The translations under genes and the position numbers were made by a program. Below, one piece after another: positions 33,994-41,881 of a stretch of DNA of 64,000 nucleotides. The DNA is from Streptomyces sp. NBC_00554 (GTDB taxonomy: Bacteria > Actinomycetota > Actinomycetes > Streptomycetales > Streptomycetaceae): assembly GCF_041431135.1 (NCBI RefSeq), contig NZ_CP107799.1, positions 8,572,501 through 8,636,500 of the forward strand, written 5' to 3'. The notes under the pieces are model-generated. The model was not told the DNA's origin. It ran no database searches and saw nothing but the letters and a program-made list of their open reading frames with translations. Every line of letters begins with the position of its first letter. Within the stretch, counting starts at the first letter, position 1.

Positions 33994-34191
33994 ATGCGCT
34001 ACGAGATCCGTGTCGACGGACACATGTCAGAGACGTTGACCAAAGTCTTTCCCGAACTGGACCACGTGGTCATGTCGGGTCAGACCATCCTGTTCGGGCA
34101 CGTCATCGACGAGGCACACCTGTACGGGCTGCTGGCACGCTGCCAGTCGCTGGGGCTACGGGTCCTGGAGATGCGTCAGCTGCCGGAGTAG
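33994..34191 (+). CDS. small conserved Streptomyces protein
   Basis: 65 residues: MRYEIRVDGHMSETLTKVFP, then TILFGHVIDEAHLYGLLARC and RVLEMRQLPE at the end. The pattern looks like a small alpha/beta domain, and the RVLEMRQL tail is familiar from Streptomyces hypothetical proteins. No known function. GGGAGAGCAG precedes ATG 33994. Has its own copy of the shared inverted repeat upstream. Convergent with the DUF2252 gene. Confidence 0.75.
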   Translation: MRYEIRVDGHMSETLTKVFPELDHVVMSGQTILFGHVIDEAHLYGLLARCQSLGLRVLEMRQLPE

Positions 34192-34231
34192 CTCGCACGC
34201 TCCGTTCGGCATGCTGCGGGGTGCGGGGGTC

Positions 34232-35641
34232 TCAGAGGCTCTCCGCGTGGATCCTGCCGGAGCGGGCGGCGGCGCCCAACGCCTCGAAGTCCCGCTCGTT
34301 CTGATCGGCGTAGGCCTGGGCGAATTCGATGAGCGCGCGGTCGAAGCGGTCGCTCCCGCCCAGGTAGGCGCCGATGGCGACGGGGTCGCCGGAGCGGGCG
34401 TGTGCCCGCGCGAGACAGGCTCCGCACACTTGCGCGAACAGGCTCAGCAGGCCGGGGTCCATGGTGTCCGGCCGCGCGATGCCCTTCCAGTCCCGCAACT
34501 GTCGGACGTAGAAGTCCCGACCGCGTCCGTCGAGGCCGATGACATGGGTCCAGCCCAGGAAGATGTCGCTGGTCGTCTGGATCAGCCGCTGTCCCGCCAC
34601 CACGCGCCGGCCCTGGTTGTCGTACGGTTCGCCGCCCGTGTGGGCGGCGAGGACCGACTCCTCTGCCTCCTTGGCCTGCAGCAGCAGGGGGTCGCCGTCG
34701 TCCCTGCCGAGCAGGAGCAGGACCCAGCAGCGGGTGCCGACACTGCCGACGCCCACCACCTTCCGGGCCATGTCGACCAGGCGGTAGTGGCGCAGCAGAT
34801 GCCGGCGCTCCGACGACAGGGTCCGCGCGTACCCGGCCACAATGGTCTTGAGCTCCTTCTCCTCCGCGTCCTCGGAGGAGTCCGTGAGCAGGTCCCGGAG
34901 CGGAGTGATCAGCGGTGGGTCCGGTGCGATGCGCCGACCCTCGGACGTGACCCGGGTGAGCTTCGCGAAGGCCTGGAGGTGCGTGCGTGTACGGGCTCGC
35001 GACGTCGCCTCGGCCGTGCGGTGCCTGGACTCCTTGTCCATCGACGAGGCCATCAGTGCCCGCAGACGGTCGGCGTCGTCCTGTGCGTACCAGATGTCCA
35101 GGGTGCGCATGCCGGCGAACTCCCGTATCCGCTCCCGGTAGGTCCCTACGCATGTCCGCACGACGTCGTTCTGCTCCTTGACCGAGAACCCGTTGGCCCT
35201 GCCCGCGATCGCGAAGCTGGCCGCCAGCCGTTTGACGTCCCATTCGAACGGCCCGGCCAGGGTCTCGTCGAAGTCGTTGATGTCGAAGACCAGATGACGC
35301 TCGGGCGAGGCCAGCAGCCGGAAGTTGAGCAGGTGAGCGTCTCCGCACAGCTGCACCGTCAGGCCCGTGTTCGGGGTGGGACCGAGGTCCATGGCCATGA
35401 TCGAGGCCGCACCACGGTAGAAGCGGAACGGGGCCTCCAGCATGCGGCCGTAGCGGATCGGCACCAACTCCGGCACCCGCGAGTCGGACTGACTCCCTAT
35501 CACCTCGACCGGGTCGGGCCTTTTCTCGTCTGCCTCGAACCAGCCGTGACACGAACGCGAGGCCCGTTTGCGTGCGCTCCTGCCGTACGCCGTTCTCTCG
35601 GCCGGGGACAGGGAAGCTGTGAATGCGCTCGGAATGGTCAT
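34232..35641 (-). CDS. DUF2252 domain protein
   Basis: 469 residues. Protein-kinase-like/aminoglycoside-phosphotransferase-like family with RYGRMLEAPFRFYRGAAS, VQLCGDAHLLNFRLLA (catalytic-loop-like), HLVFDINDFDETLAGPFEWD (metal-binding-like) and CLARAHARSGDP. Substrate unknown. AGGAGG 8 nt before ATG 35641. The frame runs open well upstream on the minus strand (to 36556) across the HdeD gene, which is an artefact. The shared inverted repeat at 35795 lies between this gene and the divergent HdeD-like gene and could serve both. Confidence 0.87.
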   Translation of the reverse strand: MTIPSAFTASLSPAERTAYGRSARKRASRSCHGWFEADEKRPDPVEVIGSQSDSRVPELVPIRYGRMLEAPFRFYRGAASIMAMDLGPTPNTGLTVQLCGDAHLLNFRLLASPERHLVFDINDFDETLAGPFEWDVKRLAASFAIAGRANGFSVKEQNDVVRTCVGTYRERIREFAGMRTLDIWYAQDDADRLRALMASSMDKESRHRTAEATSRARTRTHLQAFAKLTRVTSEGRRIAPDPPLITPLRDLLTDSSEDAEEKELKTIVAGYARTLSSERRHLLRHYRLVDMARKVVGVGSVGTRCWVLLLLGRDDGDPLLLQAKEAEESVLAAHTGGEPYDNQGRRVVAGQRLIQTTSDIFLGWTHVIGLDGRGRDFYVRQLRDWKGIARPDTMDPGLLSLFAQVCGACLARAHARSGDPVAIGAYLGGSDRFDRALIEFAQAYADQNERDFEALGAAARSGRIHAESL

Positions 35642-35794
35642 GGCTCGAACCTCCTGGACCTCTCTCTTCCATCGTGCAGCCGTGCCACTCCGGCGGCGAC
35701 TCGCCGGCAGTCCTGGCGCCGGGAGCACTAGTAGGGCGACGTCGCCGTACCCGGCGGTGGTGAACGTGGTCGGCGTGAGGGTGCGAGCGCACGG

Positions 35795-35813
35795 ATCACC
35801 CGCCGAGGGTGAC
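35795..35813. promoter_or_regulatory. 7-5-7 inverted repeat, site 4 (between DUF2252 and HdeD genes)
   Basis: ATCACCC-GCCGA-GGGTGAC, 101 bases before the HdeD start and 153 from the DUF2252 start. The 7-nt arms are nearly perfect, failing only at the outermost base. Confidence 0.55.
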
Positions 35814-35914
35814 CCGGCGGCCGACGGTGGGAGAGACGCTGGCCCGGTGAGATCCCCGTACACCGCCCCGTCGGCGGTCCGGGAACGACTCGCCCGATCA
35901 CGTGAGGAGGAGCC

Positions 35915-36577
35915 ATGACCGTGTCGCGTGGTCCGGCGCCCAGTACCGGACCGGAACACATGCCCGGCGGGGCGGCCCCCGCACCGGCCGCCGACCCTGC
36001 GGACGTGCTTGCCGGACTCGGGCGCTCCTGGCAGTGGATCCTGGGTTCCGCGATCGCCACGCTCGTGCCGGGCATCCTTGTCCTGGTCTGGCCGGACGAG
36101 ACCCTGCACGTTCTGGCGGTCCTCATCGGCCTGTACCTGCTCGTGACCGGGGCTTTCCGGTTCGTGGCGGCCTTCGCCAGGGACGAGAGCGGGGAACGGC
36201 TGCCCGGTCTGCTCCTCGCGGTGCTGTTCGTGCTGGCCGGGGTGCTGTGCCTGAGGAACCCGCTGCAGACCATCGCCGCGCTCTCGCTGATCGTCGGGAT
36301 CGTCTGGTTGGTGTCCGGCATCCTCACCCTTTTCACGGCCATCGCCGCCAAGGACCTGCCTCACCGCGGCTTCGTCATCGGCGGCGCGGTGATCGCCATC
36401 CTGGCGGGCATCGTGGTGCTGGCCCTGCCGACCGAGTCGGCCCGGGCCCTGACCAGGCTGCTCGGCCTCTGGCTCGTTCTGCTCGGCCTGGTCGAGGTGG
36501 CCCTCGCGTTCGCATGGCGAGCGGCACTCCGCAGGTCCGGTGTCGCGGAACCGCACGGATCCGACGAGACGGTCTGA
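35915..36577 (+). CDS. HdeD/DUF308 family membrane protein
   Basis: 220 residues. Six hydrophobic segments in three pairs, the layout of HdeD (acid-resistance membrane protein of enterobacteria): WILGSAIATLVPGILVLVWP, VLIGLYLLVTGAFRFVAAF, GLLLAVLFVLAGVLCLRNP and so on. The N-terminal 35 residues are disordered and Ala/Pro-rich. GAGGAGGAGCC precedes the ATG. Likely stress-related. Confidence 0.85.
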   Translation: MTVSRGPAPSTGPEHMPGGAAPAPAADPADVLAGLGRSWQWILGSAIATLVPGILVLVWPDETLHVLAVLIGLYLLVTGAFRFVAAFARDESGERLPGLLLAVLFVLAGVLCLRNPLQTIAALSLIVGIVWLVSGILTLFTAIAAKDLPHRGFVIGGAVIAILAGIVVLALPTESARALTRLLGLWLVLLGLVEVALAFAWRAALRRSGVAEPHGSDETV

Positions 36578-36694
36578 TGCCCCGCGCCGGACGCCGTGGC
36601 GGTCCGTCGGGACCCCTGGACGCCACGTCCCCCTTTGTTCCTGGTCGGCGCCGTCCTCCGGACGGCCGACCGGGGACGGTCCACGGCTCGTCCG

Positions 36695-36713
36695 CTCACC
36701 CGCCCCGGGTGAG
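36695..36713. promoter_or_regulatory. 7-5-7 inverted repeat, site 5 (before SHOCT gene)
   Basis: CTCACCC-GCCCC-GGGTGAG: perfect 7-nt arms, 77 bases before the ATG of the SHOCT gene. The best copy of the five. Confidence 0.6.
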
Positions 36714-36790
36714 GTGCCCGGACCTCGCTGTGGTCACGCTGAAGACGGCAAAAACGGCTGCCGGGCGAACGCCCGGGACGGAGGAATGAC

Positions 36791-37264
36791 ATGAGTGGGC
36801 AGATGTACCTCGCGTACGACTATCCGCTGCTGAGCGTCTTCTGGTCCATGCTGTGGTTCTTCCTGTGGATCATGTGGTTCGTTCTGCTCTTCCGGATCGT
36901 CGTCGACATCTTCCGGGACGACGCCATGAGCGGCTGGGCCAAGGCGGGCTGGCTGGTGTTCGTCATCGTCCTGCCCTTCCTGGGCATCCTCATCTACGTG
37001 ATCGCCCGCGGCAAGAACATGGGCCGCCGGGAGGTGGCGCAGGCTCGCGCGCAGCAGCAGGCCTTCGACAGCTACGTCCGGGAGACCGCCAAGGGCGGCG
37101 ACGGCAGGCCCAGCAGTGCCGACGAACTCGCCAAGCTGTCCGAGATCCGCGCCCGCGGCGACATCACGGACGAGGAGTTCCGCAGGGCGAAGGAGCTGGT
37201 CCTCAGCGACCACGGCCCGGCGCAACGCGCGGGTGCCGGCGCCTCCTCCGCCTCCGGTCACTGA
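36791..37264 (+). CDS. PLDc_N-like and SHOCT domain membrane protein
   Basis: 157 residues. Two transmembrane helices (SMLWFFLWIMWFVLLFRIVV; AGWLVFVIVLPFLGILIYVI) form a phospholipase-D-N-terminal-like membrane module. A C-terminal SHOCT motif follows (ADELAKLSEIRARGDITDEE). Such proteins are common and uncharacterised. GGAGG stands 6 nt before the start. The next gene is 33 nt downstream, in the same direction, probably co-transcribed. Confidence 0.85.
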   Translation: MSGQMYLAYDYPLLSVFWSMLWFFLWIMWFVLLFRIVVDIFRDDAMSGWAKAGWLVFVIVLPFLGILIYVIARGKNMGRREVAQARAQQQAFDSYVRETAKGGDGRPSSADELAKLSEIRARGDITDEEFRRAKELVLSDHGPAQRAGAGASSASGH

Positions 37265-37297
37265 GGGCACCGCACGACACTGAAACGAGGTAGCACC

Positions 37298-37744
37298 ATG
37301 ACCGCGACACACAGCGCGCATGTCCAGACGACCGGGCGCCCATGGGCCGAAGGCTTGACGGTTTTCGCAGCCGTCATGCTCATGATCGCAGGCGTACTGG
37401 ACATCCTGCGGGGCGTCATGGCGATCGCAGAGGACGACGTCTTCGTCGCGACACGCAACTACGTCTTCGAGTTCGACCTCACCAGCTGGGGCTGGATCCA
37501 CCTGGTTCTGGGCGCCCTCGCCGTGATCGTCAGTTTCGGACTCTTCCAGTCGTCATTGTGGGCGCGCGTCGCCGGAGTGGCCATCGCCGGACTGATCATC
37601 ATCGCCAACTTCCTCTCCCTGCCGTACTCCCCTGTCTGGTCGATCGTGATGATCGCCTTCTCCGGGTTCATCATCTGGGCGCTGTGCGTGGTCCGGTCGG
37701 ACGAGTCGGCCGACTCGTCCGAGGGCGCGCCGCGCGACGTGTGA
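37298..37744 (+). CDS. DUF7144-like four-TM membrane protein
   Basis: 148 residues with four membrane helices. GLTVFAAVMLMIAGVLDILR, NYVFEFDLTSWGWIHLVLG and FLSLPYSPVWSIVMIAF are hallmarks of this actinobacterial family. No biochemical role known. The C-terminal tail is acidic/serine-rich. AAACGAGG precedes the ATG. Confidence 0.85.
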   Translation: MTATHSAHVQTTGRPWAEGLTVFAAVMLMIAGVLDILRGVMAIAEDDVFVATRNYVFEFDLTSWGWIHLVLGALAVIVSFGLFQSSLWARVAGVAIAGLIIIANFLSLPYSPVWSIVMIAFSGFIIWALCVVRSDESADSSEGAPRDV

Positions 37745-37859
37745 ACAGAGACCTGACGGAGAGCCCCGGCACGTGAACGAGATCTGGAGGAGAGACCCGG
37801 AACGGGCCGTGCACCGGAGGCGGAAACCGCGGTAGCAGGAGCCGCGGGGAAGGCGCGAC

Positions 37860-39239
37860 GTGGAACGACACAGCACCGATGCGGAGCGGCCGGGGGGCCG
37901 CTCCGCATCGGCCGTGGTCGAGGGCCGTGCCGGATGGGCGCGTCTGGCACTGCTCGCCCTGGTGGCGAGCGTGCTGGTTCCCCTCGTGGCCGCCGGTCTG
38001 CGAAGCGTCCTCTGGGCGCTGGTCGGCATCGCCGGACTGGCTCTCACCGCTGTCGGAGTCTGGTGGACCCTGGCCCACACCGGCGTGGTGCGGCTGGCCG
38101 GAGTGGGCCTGTGTGTGAGCGCGCCGGTCGCGGTCCTGGCGTTGTACGCGGCGTCCGGCATGCTGGTGCCGGCCCTTCTTGCCCTGGCCCTCTGCATCCT
38201 GGCCACGGCGGCGGCCCGGGTCGCCAGCGCACCGGGGCACCTCCCCTCCGTACGTGAGCGCGAGCCCGCCGAGGCGCCGCGCCACCCCTGGATTCTGATG
38301 AATCCGCGCTCCGGTGGCGGCAAGGTGGGGCGTTTCGATCTGGTCGACAAGGCGCGGGCAGCGGGTGCCCGCGTCGTCCTGCTCGGTCCCGGCGGTCAGG
38401 GCCCGGCCGAGCTGGCCCGGCAGGCAGTGGCCGAGGGGGCCGACCTGCTGGCGGTGGCGGGCGGAGACGGCACCCAGGCTCTGGTGGCCGAGGTGGCGGC
38501 GCGGCACGACCTGCCCTTCCTGGTGATTCCCGCGGGCACCCGCAACCACTTCGCCCTCGACCTCGGCCTCGATCGCGACGATCCGGCCGCGGCCCTGGAC
38601 GCCCTCGCGAGCGGCGTCGAACTCCGCGTCGACCTCGGGTTCGCCGCCGACCGGGTGTTCGTCAACAACGCCTCCTTCGGAACGTACGCGGCCGTTGTCG
38701 GCGAGCCCGCCTACCGTGAAGGGAAGGCGCATACGATCCTGCGGACGCTGCCCGGACTCCTCACCGACCCGGACGCGCCGAGGCTGCGGCTGCGGGCCGG
38801 CGATGTCCGCGCCGACGGACTGCAGGCGCTGCTCGTCAGCAACAACCCCTACCTGCGGGCCGTCGACTCGAGCCGTCCGGGGCGCAGGGAGCGGCTGGAC
38901 TCCGGGCTGCTCGGGGTGCTGTGCGTGCGGGTCGACAACACGGCGCAGGCGGCGGGGATGGTGCGCGGCAGCCGTTCCGCGAGCCTCCTGCGGCTCACTG
39001 CGCAGGAGGCCGTCGTAGAAGCGGACACGGACACCGTCCCGGCCGGCATCGACGGGGAACACGTTCTGCTCCCCGCACCGGTGGTCTGCCGGATCGCTCC
39101 CGGGGCCTTGCGGATCCGCGTGCCGCGCGACCGCCCGGGTACCCCACCGAGCAGGCCGGGGGTCGACTGGCCGCGTGTCACGCGGCTCGCGCTGGGCCTG
39201 CCGGCCGCGGGCAGGAGACGGACTCGGCCGACCGCCTGA
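37860..39239 (+). CDS. diacylglycerol/lipid kinase-like catalytic domain protein
   Basis: 459 residues. About four N-terminal membrane helices (residues 25-120) are followed by a DAGK/NAD-kinase-like catalytic domain: MNPRSGGGKVGRF (nucleotide-binding), VAGGDGTQALVAE (GGDGT motif), VIPAGTRNHFALDLGL and NNASFGTYAAVVG. Phosphorylates a lipid or similar substrate at the membrane; the exact substrate is unknown. The GTG at 37860 is the first in frame but has only a modest AAGG signal, and a strong hairpin covers codons 7-17, so a start at GTG 37914 is conceivable. Confidence 0.85.
   Translation: MERHSTDAERPGGRSASAVVEGRAGWARLALLALVASVLVPLVAAGLRSVLWALVGIAGLALTAVGVWWTLAHTGVVRLAGVGLCVSAPVAVLALYAASGMLVPALLALALCILATAAARVASAPGHLPSVREREPAEAPRHPWILMNPRSGGGKVGRFDLVDKARAAGARVVLLGPGGQGPAELARQAVAEGADLLAVAGGDGTQALVAEVAARHDLPFLVIPAGTRNHFALDLGLDRDDPAAALDALASGVELRVDLGFAADRVFVNNASFGTYAAVVGEPAYREGKAHTILRTLPGLLTDPDAPRLRLRAGDVRADGLQALLVSNNPYLRAVDSSRPGRRERLDSGLLGVLCVRVDNTAQAAGMVRGSRSASLLRLTAQEAVVEADTDTVPAGIDGEHVLLPAPVVCRIAPGALRIRVPRDRPGTPPSRPGVDWPRVTRLALGLPAAGRRRTRPTA
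37877..37910. repeat. 15-bp perfect hairpin at the start of the lipid-kinase gene
   Basis: CGATGCGGAGCGGCC, loop GGGG, then its exact complement. It lies 17 nt after the annotated start codon. Confidence 0.85.
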
Positions 39240-39385
39240 CCCGAAGGCGGCCCGAGCCGAGGCGGCCGGTGCGGCGCCATGGTCCCCGGCGCCATGCGAA
39301 TTCCCCATGGTCCTGAGCCCGCAGGAGACGCCGAGCGCGAGCGCACTCGACGTCAGTCGGCGGAGGGTTGCCAAACGAGTCTTAC

Positions 39386-39421
39386 CGATATATCGTTGAC
39401 GCATCGCGACCGATCAACGAT
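39386..39421. promoter_or_regulatory. Probable PadR autoregulatory operator
   Basis: Palindrome CGATATATCG at 39386-39395, and overlapping it a longer inverted repeat ATCGTTGA (39392-39399) / TCAACGAT (39414-39421), 18-53 bases before the PadR start. ATATATCG-type sites are typical of PadR autoregulators. Confidence 0.65.
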
Positions 39422-39438
39422 GGAATGGAGTGATTGCG

Positions 39439-40083
39439 ATGCGTTCCCATGGACAGGAATTCGGATACGAGCGTGGACAGGGACAAGGCGGGTCCGGCCA
39501 TCGAGGTCGGGGCGGCTTCGAGGGGCGGCGCGGGGCTTTCGGGCCCTTCGGACCGGGTGGTCCCGGTGGCCCCGGCTTCGGTGGACCGGGCTTCGGCCCT
39601 GGCCCCTGGGGTGGACGTGGCGGTCGGGGCGGACCGAGGGGGAGGGCGCGGCGCGGTGACGTGCGCGCGTCGATCCTGGCTCTGCTCAAGGACCGGCCCA
39701 TGCATGGTTACGAGATGATCCAGGAGATCGCCGAGCGCAGCGGCGGGGCATGGAAGCCCAGCCCGGGTTCGGTGTATCCGACCCTTCAGCTGCTGGAGGA
39801 CGAGGGCCTGATCACCAGTGCGGCCGAGGGTGGCAAGAAGCTGTTCTCGCTGACCGAGGCCGGCCGCACCGCGGCCGACGAGGGTCCCGACGCGCCTTGG
39901 GAAGAGGCCGGGCGCGGGGTCGACTGGGAGACGCTGCACGAGATCCGGCAGGCCGGCTTCGGCCTCATGGAGGCTTTCGGCCAGGTCTGGAAGACCGGCA
40001 GCAAGGACCAGCGCGACAAGGCGCTGGCGGTCATCAACGAAACCCGTAAGAAGCTGTACCTGATCCTCGCTGACGAGGACTGA
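39439..40083 (+). CDS. PadR-family transcriptional regulator with Gly-rich N-terminus
   Basis: 214 residues. The first 70 residues are Gly/Phe/Pro-rich low-complexity (GPFGPGGPGGPGFGGPG), then the PadR winged helix (RASILALLKDRPMHGYEMIQ, WKPSPGSVYPTLQLLEDEGL, FSLTEAGR) and a helical C-terminal dimerisation part. Similar to the YqjI-type PadR with a glycine/histidine-rich head, but this one has few histidines, so metal sensing is not implied. ATG 39439 follows TGGAG. GTG 39430 is the alternative. Probably represses itself through the palindrome upstream. Confidence 0.88.
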   Translation: MRSHGQEFGYERGQGQGGSGHRGRGGFEGRRGAFGPFGPGGPGGPGFGGPGFGPGPWGGRGGRGGPRGRARRGDVRASILALLKDRPMHGYEMIQEIAERSGGAWKPSPGSVYPTLQLLEDEGLITSAAEGGKKLFSLTEAGRTAADEGPDAPWEEAGRGVDWETLHEIRQAGFGLMEAFGQVWKTGSKDQRDKALAVINETRKKLYLILADED

Positions 40084-40115
40084 TGAGGGCCGACAGCAGC
40101 GAGCTGTCGTACCTG

Positions 40116-40153
40116 AAGGCGCCCCGCGGAAGCCATTTCCGCGGGGCGCTTCT
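40116..40153. terminator. Bidirectional terminator between PadR and SRPBCC genes
   Basis: GAAGGCGCCCCGCGGA, loop AGCCATT, then TCCGCGGGGCGCTTC: a long stem with one bulged G between convergent genes. Confidence 0.8.
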
Positions 40154-40174
40154 CCGTGTGCGGCAGTGGTGCGC

Positions 40175-40603
40175 TCAGGCCACCAGCCCGGCGAGCTTGC
40201 GCAGCGACTCGTCGAGAGCGGCCGTCGCCGAGTCCTTGAGCTTGCCCGCCATCAGGGAGACGGCCGCACCGGTGAACTCCCCGTCGATCCGAACCGTCGT
40301 GGCGTCGCCGTCGGGGGTCAGGGTGTAGCGCGTGCTGACGTTCACCGCCATCGGGCCCTTGCCGTGGATGGCCAGGGTGCGGGCGGGTTCCAGTTCGTCG
40401 ATGGTCCAGTTGACCTCGGCGGGGAAGCCCATGAGCTTCATGTTCTCCTCGAAGGTGGCGCCGACCTCGAGTGAGGCGGGGCCGCCTTTCGGGAAGCTGG
40501 TGTGGGTCGAGTTCCACTCGCCGTACGAGGAGAAGTCCGTGAGCTGCGCCCAGACCTTCTCGGCAGGCGCCTCGATGCGTGCTTCCGCGCTGACTTCGGC
40601 CAT
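40175..40603 (-). CDS. SRPBCC (CoxG/START-like) family protein
   Basis: 142 residues. Typical small START-like fold: starts AEVSAEARIEAPAEKVWAQL, then WNSTHTSFPKGGPASLEVG and a long C-terminal helix (LKDSATAALDESLRKLAGLV). Binds a hydrophobic ligand in related proteins. The specific role is unknown. ATG start with a GGGGTGGTC stretch before it. Confidence 0.85.
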   Translation of the reverse strand: MAEVSAEARIEAPAEKVWAQLTDFSSYGEWNSTHTSFPKGGPASLEVGATFEENMKLMGFPAEVNWTIDELEPARTLAIHGKGPMAVNVSTRYTLTPDGDATTVRIDGEFTGAAVSLMAGKLKDSATAALDESLRKLAGLVA

Positions 40604-40814
40604 GCGACCACCCCTTTGTGTCGGGCGCTGCGCCCGGCGCAGCTACGGTGTCGCGGAACGTAGCCTCAGGTCCGTCAACATTCAATACTGATGAACCGTC
40701 AGGAATTGTGGAGGAGGCGGCGGAGACGGCGGAAACGGCTCAAGAGGCCGCCGGGCAGGGCAGGGGCCGCAGTTGCGGGGGCCGCGCAGTGCGAGGGCCG
40801 TACAGCGCGAGGGA

Positions 40815-41003
40815 TCAGCCCAGCCGCTGTATCACCGCCGCGTCGAACAGGTCCCACGCGCGCGGGAACGGTCCTTCGTCGTGGCAGTGCCACGCCTCCC
40901 AGAACAGGTCGGCGAGCAGCGCGTCCTCGGGGGCGTACACCCGGTACACGTACTGCCTGCCGTCGACCGCAGGCAGGGCCACCAGCCAGCACCTGCTTTC
41001 CAT
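40815..41003 (-). CDS. small conserved protein
   Basis: 62 residues: MESRCWLVALPAVDGRQYVY, then APEDALLADLFWEAWHCHDE and RAWDLFDAAVIQRLG. Nearly every third codon base is G or C, which supports real coding. No known domain. A weak AGGGAC precedes ATG. Confidence 0.55.
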   Translation of the reverse strand: MESRCWLVALPAVDGRQYVYRVYAPEDALLADLFWEAWHCHDEGPFPRAWDLFDAAVIQRLG

Positions 41004-41077
41004 GTCCCTGAGGGACGAGCGCCGGAGGCGCCGCGGTTGCGTGCCGGGCGTGAAGCAAGGCGGCGCGCGCCCCTGGG

Positions 41078-41188
41078 ATGAAACGGCGCGATGTCATCCG
41101 TAAGGAGGAGAACCAGCGCATCCATGCCCACCTTCTGTCGGACGCGAAAATGCTGCCCGCCGAGGATGACCCGGCTCGCAGGGACTGA
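41078..41188 (+). CDS. possible 36-residue protein
   Basis: ATG 41078 to TGA: begins MKRRDVIRKEENQRIHAHLL and is highly charged. It lies 13 nt before the Clp-N gene. RBS is poor, so this is tentative. It might be a leader or a small partner of the next gene. Confidence 0.35.
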   Translation: MKRRDVIRKEENQRIHAHLLSDAKMLPAEDDPARRD

Positions 41189-41201
41189 TGAGGTAGGGGT
41201 T

Positions 41202-41750
41202 GTGCAATCCCGTATCCCCCAGCAGCCCGCCGCCGAGAGCGGCCCGTACCGCGCCGAACTCGATGCCAGGCTCAGCGACGAGCTGGCCTCGGTGGTCTCC
41301 GGTGCGCGCAGGAGAGCACTCAGGGACGGGGACCGGCAGATCGACACGGCCCATCTGCTGCACTCCTTGCTGGAATCCGACCCCGACGTGCGCGCGGTCT
41401 TCGACAGCGGGCCGCAGGTCGCCCGGCTGCTCGGCTACCTCGTGCAGCGCAGCATCGGCTACGGGCTGCGCTGGCAGAGCACCGTCGAGGACTCCGGTGC
41501 CGTACCGATGGTGGCCGAGGCGGGCTGGTCCCCGGTGGCGGCCGGCGCCATGGAGGACGCGTGCGAGCGGGCCGTTCTACGGGATGACCTGCGGGCCTGC
41601 GGTCTCGATCTCCTTGCCGCGGTCGTCGCAGATCCCCAGTCGCGGGCCGTCGAGGTGCTCGGGCGCGCGGGTGTCGACGCCGGAGAGCTGCTGGCGCGGA
41701 TCGAGGCCGGGTTCGACGAGTACGCGGGTGGGGGCGACTCCGGGTGCTGA
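41202..41750 (+). CDS. Clp N-terminal (Clp R) domain protein
   Basis: 182 residues. Two Clp R-type repeats: VSGARRRALRDGDRQIDTAH with LLHSLLES, and EDACERAVLRDDLRACGLDL with LLAAVVAD. There is no AAA+ ATPase part, so it resembles stand-alone ClpN/ClpS-like adaptor or decoy proteins found in Streptomyces. The GTG at 41202 (VQSRIPQQ) follows GAGGTAGGGG. The longer frame from 41091 overlaps the small ORF before it. Confidence 0.8.
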   Translation: MQSRIPQQPAAESGPYRAELDARLSDELASVVSGARRRALRDGDRQIDTAHLLHSLLESDPDVRAVFDSGPQVARLLGYLVQRSIGYGLRWQSTVEDSGAVPMVAEAGWSPVAAGAMEDACERAVLRDDLRACGLDLLAAVVADPQSRAVEVLGRAGVDAGELLARIEAGFDEYAGGGDSGC

Positions 41751-41881
41751 GTCCGGCGGACGGGCCCGTGCGTTGACGGCAGCGCGCTGGGGCCCGGGAG
41801 CTTGCTCTCGCCTCGGGTCGGCGTCCAGTCGTTGAGACAGGTGTCATCGGGGGTGACGCTCATGTCGTTGCCTGTCATCAT

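Noticed and set aside
35642..36556. Minus-strand extension of the DUF2252 frame to 774 codons
   Set aside because: It runs antisense through the HdeD-like gene, and the RBS and family start agree on ATG 35641.
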